Positions 7,691 to 12,504 of a stretch of 12,504 nt of DNA are shown piece by piece. Origin of the DNA: Bimuria novae-zelandiae CBS 107.79. Its lineage: Eukaryota > Ascomycota > Dothideomycetes > Pleosporales > Didymosphaeriaceae. Positions within the stretch are counted from its first letter, which is position 1; each line of letters starts with the position of its first letter. A program made the position numbers and the translations under genes. The notes below the pieces were generated by a model. That model saw only the letters and a list, made by a program, of their open reading frames with translations. It searched no databases and had not been told where the DNA came from. Where the stretch lies: the NCBI GenBank assembly GCA_010015655.1, contig ML976671.1:267352-279855 (forward strand), read 5' to 3'.

Positions 7691-9610
7691 CTAATGCTCG
7701 CAAAAGTTGAAGGTCTCTTGCCGAAGCCTCGTTTCGTGGTCGGCGACGAACATCCTGCGCTCATCCATCAGCTTCAACCTCAAAGCCTTCGCCTCTTCCA
7801 GCTCGATTGGAAAGTCGCCAACGCTGTTTATAACCCACTCGCGCAACTCTACAGGAAGCTTCGCGATCCGATCGAGCTCTTGCACCATATCCGCCCACCA
7901 TTCCTTCTGTTGTGGTGGTACATTAGCAGTGGATGGGATCCTAGTGCACGGATCGACCAAGAACAAGGCGAGGATTTTGCGATGACCAGGTCGTGTCTTG
8001 TCTGCGAGTGAGAACGGGCTAACACGGTGCTGAAGAACGTTTGAAAACGTCAACAGTCGTCCCTCACGAGTGAACACTGAACCTAGCTCTTGCACAGCGG
8101 GGCCCCACGACGTGATCCCGTATAAGCGTTCGAAGTGCGTGTGGTCGTCTTGTTCGTACGGCTTCGTATCAAGATAGTTCGTGCTTGTTCCTTCACGAAA
8201 AGAGAGATACGAGTCGGTTATGTTCTCGCTGTCGTAGTAGTACAGCGCCGAGGCGCAAATGTGCTCATTTTCTTGGCCTTCAATATGCCACGATCCGCCC
8301 TCGTAGTCCGGCTTCTCAGGAGTCAGATGTATGTTAGCCAGCTTGACGATAATTTGAAGACCCTGGTCCGCGAAGTCTTTACGGAGATCAACGGGTACAC
8401 CTTGAGCTTTAGTTTTCCGTGTCGAGTAAGAGGCTGGCTCTGGCGGGACGAGGGTACGGTGCGTTTTTCTCCATTCTTCATCAAACTCATCGGCGGCAAC
8501 GCCATCGCTGTCCTCGTCTTGACCTCGCTCGCGCTCACCTTCGGGCTCGATCCAGGGTATGTCGTAATCGTCCAGGACAATGCGTGGTTGTGTAGATAGG
8601 TAATCTGTTGAGTGTAGTGTAGCATTCCACATCGGAATTGCTCGAGCAATCACACGCTCCAGTACCTGGTATAGCTGCTGATGTTTCTTGGGCTGCAAGT
8701 TGTTGATGTAGCTAGAGATATTCACCGCATCATTGCCTGCAAAGGCGACTTCGCAGGGCAGCCACTGGAAATTGGCTGAATAGAAGTGCTGCTCCCCCCG
8801 GCTCCCCCAGGAGGACCTGCCACTCTGTATCTGGATTTCACCTACTTCAGGCACCGGCATGATGCCTCCTTTCCCGATCCAGAACTCACAGTCATCAAGT
8901 GACATGTTTCCGCTCTTTCCCTCCCATTGCCCACTGTCGCCAAGCACATGCCCATACTCGGGTTTGAGCACTCTCGAGCGGCCATATAGCAAGGGAAAGA
9001 GCGATGGATGCACAAGGTCAAGGACCTTCTCGTCAGAGTCAGGATGCCAGTCTTTATCCTTTTCTTCCACATTCTCGAGTGGAGCAACAGCTGCTCGAAG
9101 ATCATCTCTGAGCTCAGAGGACACGACGGTGTCGGACTTGTAAACAGTAGCATCTGCATCAAGAGCCGGGGTGAAGCCACACTCTTCTTGCATCTTGGCA
9201 TAATCGCGCAACTCTTCGATACACTAGGCCATAAGCTAACATCCATATGCTGGAGTACAATAACTCACGTAGTCGAACATTTTCTCGCTGAACTGCTTCT
9301 CCGGAGGCTCGTCCTTGAATAAATCGATCGCTTCCTTCTTCCAATTTGAGACAATCTCTTTATCATGAACTTTTCGCGTCCATTCCGGCTTGTCAGTAAG
9401 CTTGTTCATGATACTGATCATGTTGCGTTCCCGTAGCATTAGAGGAGTCCCAGACCAGTTCGCTAGTGCGCTGCGGAAGCGTGCTCGACCTCGGATGAGT
9501 GGCTTAGTCAAACCAAGCAAGGACAAATCAGTGGACTGTTTACGTGTGGTTGCCATGGTCTTTCTCTCCGGGAATGGTTCCGAGCTTAACAGTGGTACCC
9601 GTCGGGACAT
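7691..9610 (-). CDS. DUF4246 family protein, putative Fe(II)/2-oxoglutarate oxygenase-like
   Basis: Large soluble fungal protein of the DUF4246 family; biological role unknown. Exons (minus): 9610-9269 and 9223-7691, joined over a 45-nt intron (donor GTGAGT, acceptor CCTAG) to restore EKMFDY-CIEELRDYAKM. The model is 624 aa from ATG 9610, or 606 aa from ATG 9556, which has the stronger ACCATGG context. N-terminal family block: LSLLGLTKPL and NKLTDKPEWTRKV. Middle: GEIQIQSG, EVAFAGNDAVNISSYINNLQP. C-terminal core: GGSWHIEGQENEHICASALYY, then RLLTFSNVLQHRVSPFSLAD and TRPGHRKILALFLVDP. H427-x-E429, H513 and R529 are arranged like the metal triad and oxoacid-binding Arg of 2-oxoglutarate oxygenases; that reading is my inference. 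An acidic linker lies near residues 340-365. It is divergent from the IQ-motif gene. The length is typical and no break is seen. Confidence 0.92.
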
Positions 9611-10307
9611 TTAGGGAAAGAAGGAAATCAGAAAATAGTCTTGCAGCCTGGACATCGTGAGTATTTGACACTATTTTATATTGTCAAATAGGCCAGGCGA
9701 CAACATCAAACCGGCCAATCAGAAGGCAGCGTGGCGCTCGAATTCAGGCTACAGGGTACGCCCGGCCGCCCGCTGACGGTAAATGCGTCCACAGAATTGA
9801 GTTTTGAGAGCGAACCATTCTCGTAGTGAAATGATCAGTGTTAGTCTAGCTGAAAAAGAAGATATGAACAGAAAGGATGGGCCAAGATCCCGTGCCAAGT
9901 AGCGTGCCCAGGTGCGCTGTTGCACGCGACGACGCCGATTCATAGCCAGCCCACACTCTCTACGAAGTAAGATGATTTTGGGCGCCCATCGTGGTCGCCA
10001 AGTGTGACGGTTCAGTATAGAAGCTTGGGCCACCCGCGTACGTACGGCCCGTCCACGTGATCCACGGTATATAGCTCTATAGAGTAGCTTCTCAATCAAA
10101 ACAACGATTGCCTCAACACTCTTTTTCGCCCAAGCATGGTCCTGGTCTGGGGACGTGAGGCAGAATTGTGATGTGGCTCGTTTTTGGGTGTTGGATGGTG
10201 GGCTGTTGCAGGGATGAGCTTGGAGCCCCGCTACATCATGCCGCTTCCAAGTTATATTAGAGCCGCCGCCCGCTGGAATTGGAGGATGCGGAATCGCCAT
10301 CCTTCAC
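9611..10307. promoter_or_regulatory. Divergent intergenic region for the DUF4246 and IQ-motif genes
   Basis: The two genes point away from each other, so this 697-nt stretch holds both promoters. Visible elements: a 9-bp inverted repeat at 9662-9690 close to the DUF4246 start; a CCAATCAGA box at 9715-9723, matching the CCAAT-binding (HAP) complex consensus; CGTACGTACG near 10037; and GGTATATAG with the palindrome CTCTATAGAG near 10066-10084. A minus-strand open frame of 183 codons (9749-10300) covers most of it, but it has no family motif and is very basic, so I do not call it. Confidence 0.5.
9662..9690. repeat. Inverted repeat TATTTGACA / TGTCAAATA, upstream of DUF4246
   Basis: Perfect 9-bp arms (9662-9670 and 9682-9690) are separated by 11 AT-rich bases. 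It lies 52 nt before the ATG at 9610, so it is either in the core promoter or in the 5' leader. It could be a site for a dimeric regulator or an RNA hairpin; the sequence alone does not decide. Confidence 0.6.
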
Positions 10308-12100
10308 ATGTCGAAAATTGAAGCTGGTGAGCAGCCTTCGCTCGAAGATGCTTCTGCGCAAGAATCGTCCCAAGCGCAGTCGCCGGCGCAACATGGCAGC
10401 ACGAGTAGTGACCAGGAGCGAGCTGCAGAGCTCATTCAGAAAAATTACCGCGGCTATCGTGAGCGGCGGCAACTTCAGGGAATAGGACTGGATGCGAATT
10501 CCCGCTGGACCGAAGTATGCTCGAGTCTAATTTACATGGCATATAACTGACCAGGACAGGCGCTGAGAGAAGGTCCGACCACTTCCTCAGCAATCAGACC
10601 CCGGAAGCTAACGACGGCATCTAGCGAGATGGAGGAGTGCAACGAGACCGATTCCGCGAGCCGAACGCCCAACGCGAGAGATTCTGAGTTCACCCGAGCA
10701 ACGGTCCAGGGCAGCTTCCGACGCCGCTCGTCAGAACTGGAAGCGCGTGGGCGAGATTGCGCGACGCGCCGGCGCTGATGACCCCGTGGACGGCGACGAT
10801 GAGCAGCAAACAAAGGCACAACAGAAGGCCGAGCGGGAGAAGACGTCCAAGGTTATGGACCTTCAGTACTTCCTGGAGATGGTGGATCAGAAACATCGCT
10901 ACGGAAGTAATCTCAGAGCATACCACGAGCAGTGGAAGAAGTCGGAGACACACGAGAATTTCTTCTACTGGCTTGACTACGGCCACGGCAAAAACTTCGA
11001 ACACCCGACAGTATCTCGAGAACGCTTGGAGAAAGAGCAGGTACGGTACTTGTCACGGGAAGAGCGCATGCAGTACCTGGTCAAGATTGACGACGAAGGC
11101 CGCTTGTGTTGGGCGAAGAACGGCGAGAGGATTAATACAACTATGGACTACAAAGACAGCATCAACGGCATCGTGCCAAAGGATGATGATACACCAGCTT
11201 ACGCTCCAGGTGGTCGGCTTGTGAGCGGCCCTGTTCACAGCCGCAGGTCTTCTACATTCTCGTCAAGCTCCGATTCTGATGCAGAGCATAGCGATGTCGA
11301 AGGAGAGCACTACGTGAATCACGAACTGAAACAATCCAAGGGATTGGCAAAGATCAAATACGTGTCCGCCGCAACGGTGCTGAACCACTTGTTGAGAGGT
11401 TCAGTAAAACCGAATTCGTGGATCTTCGTAGCCGACACACAGTTTCGTCTGTACGTTGGGATCAAGCAGTCGGGTGCCTTCCAACATAGCTCGTTTCTCC
11501 ATGGGGCTCGCATCGCTTCCGCCGGTCTTATCAAGATTAAAGATGGCCAGCTTCGTCGGTTGTCACCGTTATCTGGCCACTACCGGCCTCCAACGAAGAA
11601 TTTTCGCGCCTTTGTGCACTCTCTGAAAGACAATGGCGTGGATATGTCCCGCGTCTCTATATCGCGTTCGTACGCAGTCCTGGTGGGCCTCGAAGCGTAT
11701 GTGAAGACCCGAAGGAAAATCAAACATGGTGTTGAACATGCCCACAACGCGGAAATAAAGATAATGTGAGCATTCTCTCGGTTGATAGAAAGGAATGAGT
11801 GCTGACACATGTGACAGGCACCCGGAAGAGTACGAGAAGAGGATTGAGGAGTCCAAGGACAAGAGTGAAAGTGCGCAGAAGGAACGACAATTGATCGCCG
11901 CTCACAACGAACAGCAGGAGGCAGAAAAGAAGGAGCGGAGCTGGAGACGCAAAATGTGGAATCGGATCCGTCACGGTTCCGTATACGCTGCACAAGACGC
12001 CAAAGAGAAGAAGCATAAGAAAACTCTGAGCAAGTCCGGACAAGACGTGGAGTCTGGAATTCCTTCGGACGGGGAGCGTACTCCACTTGGTAGTCCCTGA
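10308..12100 (+). CDS. IQ calmodulin-binding-motif protein with a C-terminal conserved domain
   Basis: Fungal protein predicted to bind calmodulin through one IQ motif; cellular role unknown. Exons: 10308-10514, 10560-10572, 10625-11765 and 11818-12100, giving 547 aa. The IQ motif lies at residues 43-54 (IQKNYRGYRERR), followed by GIGLDANSRWTE. Splicing gives WTE-ALRE-ARWRSATRP, then ARQNWKRVGEIARRAGADD (109-127), a charged helical region with DLQYFLEMVDQKHRYG, and a Ser/Asp/Glu stretch at about 280-301. A C-terminal conserved region follows (about 332-436: SVKPNSWIFVADTQFRLYVG, FRAFVHSL, SYAVLVGLEAYVKTRRK). The tail after IM-HPEEYEKRIEE is Lys/Glu-rich and probably coiled-coil. Introns are 45, 52 and 52 nt with CTGAC, GCTAAC and CTGAC branch sites. 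The 13-nt exon is required to reconcile the frames. The gene is divergent from DUF4246. Confidence 0.85.
10560..10572 (+). other. 13-nt internal exon of the IQ-motif gene
   Basis: GCGCTGAGAGAAG sits between the acceptor GACAG (10559) and the donor G|GTCCGA (10573). It codes ALRE plus the first base of the next codon. Without the second intron the frame hits TGA at 10777-10779 and never reaches the conserved ARQNWKRVGE segment, which lies in another frame. Confidence 0.72.
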
Positions 12101-12504
12101 CGCTGATTGTGAATTGTGAAGATACTCGGATGCGCTATCCGAATCGGATTGGCATCATTACTGGTGTGTGGCCTTGCATCTGTATCTGGCGTTGGTGGTT
12201 CTATTTTCCTCGTTGTTTTCTAGCTTATATCCCGCAACCGCCCTGACCGGCTCGTTGTATACGCATCTCTAATATTACATTACTTGCAGTCGTGAGCCAT
12301 GCCAGTTTGTAATAATTGACTTTACAGAATTTATCAGCTTCTGTGTACTCTAGTACCGTGTCGAATCTTGTTCGCGGTTGCACTTGCACCACGACGACAA
12401 CCCAAGCCGGATCTATCGCGTGCAATAATCGGTAGAAATCTTGGCGCCATCGCGAAATTCGCGCCCGCCCCCGCCAAACTCCCATACAAATCGTGAATTT
12501 GACT
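12101..12504. other. Downstream of the IQ-motif gene to the window end
   Basis: This 404-nt stretch should include the IQ-motif 3' UTR. A minus-strand open frame at 12225-12485 has no recognisable motif. A GC-rich CGCCCGCCCCCGCC string lies near 12461-12475. No gene or RNA is supported. Confidence 0.4.

Noticed and set aside
8842..9246. Other-frame open readings across the DUF4246 gene, including 7694-8011 and 8135-8599 on the plus strand
   Set aside because: They are shadows of the strongly family-like DUF4246 coding frame.
9749..10300. Minus-strand open frame of 183 codons between the DUF4246 and IQ-motif genes
   Set aside because: It has an ATG but no recognisable motif, is very Arg-rich, and begins 8 nt from the opposite gene's start. 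It fills a divergent promoter, so chance is the better reading.

Overview
The window looks like nuclear DNA of a filamentous ascomycete (Pezizomycotina). Every recognisable gene is a fungal family, and coding regions are interrupted by short GT-AG introns (45-124 nt), often with CTRAY-type branch sites. The monocarboxylate-porter, ArsH, Old Yellow Enzyme-like, DUF4246 and IQ-motif proteins all resemble common Pezizomycotina families. The bZIP protein's short C-terminal block resembles what I associate with Dothideomycetes; that class-level placement is inference. There is no bacterial-style operon, RNA gene, CRISPR array or virus-like gene.

Layout, left to right: (1) a bZIP transcription factor on the plus strand (290-1106), whose basic region is reached by splicing or is preceded by a stop; (2) convergent to it, a four-exon MFS monocarboxylate-porter-like transporter on the minus strand (1456-2985); (3) a three-exon ArsH-type NADPH-dependent FMN reductase on the minus strand (3430-4403, or 4481 with a longer N-terminus); (4) a three-exon NADH:flavin oxidoreductase of the Old Yellow Enzyme superfamily on the minus strand (5229-6599) with a clear one-base frameshift near 5647; (5) a 182-bp AT-rich MITE-like element with inverted ends (7178-7359); (6) a two-exon DUF4246 protein on the minus strand (7691-9610); (7) divergent from it, a four-exon IQ calmodulin-binding-motif protein on the plus strand (10308-12100) that needs a 13-nt internal exon to restore its frame.

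The exon joins were worked out by hand from frame continuity, GT/AG boundaries and remembered family motifs. They were not checked against transcripts or databases.

Functional picture: the left half groups a DNA-binding regulator, an organic-anion-type transporter and two flavin-dependent reductases. That is compatible with a small redox or xenobiotic-handling neighbourhood, but no known arsenic genes (ACR3, arsenate reductase, ArsM) lie beside ArsH and co-regulation is not shown. The right half, DUF4246 and the IQ protein, shares a roughly 700-bp divergent intergenic region and has no evident metabolic link to the left half.
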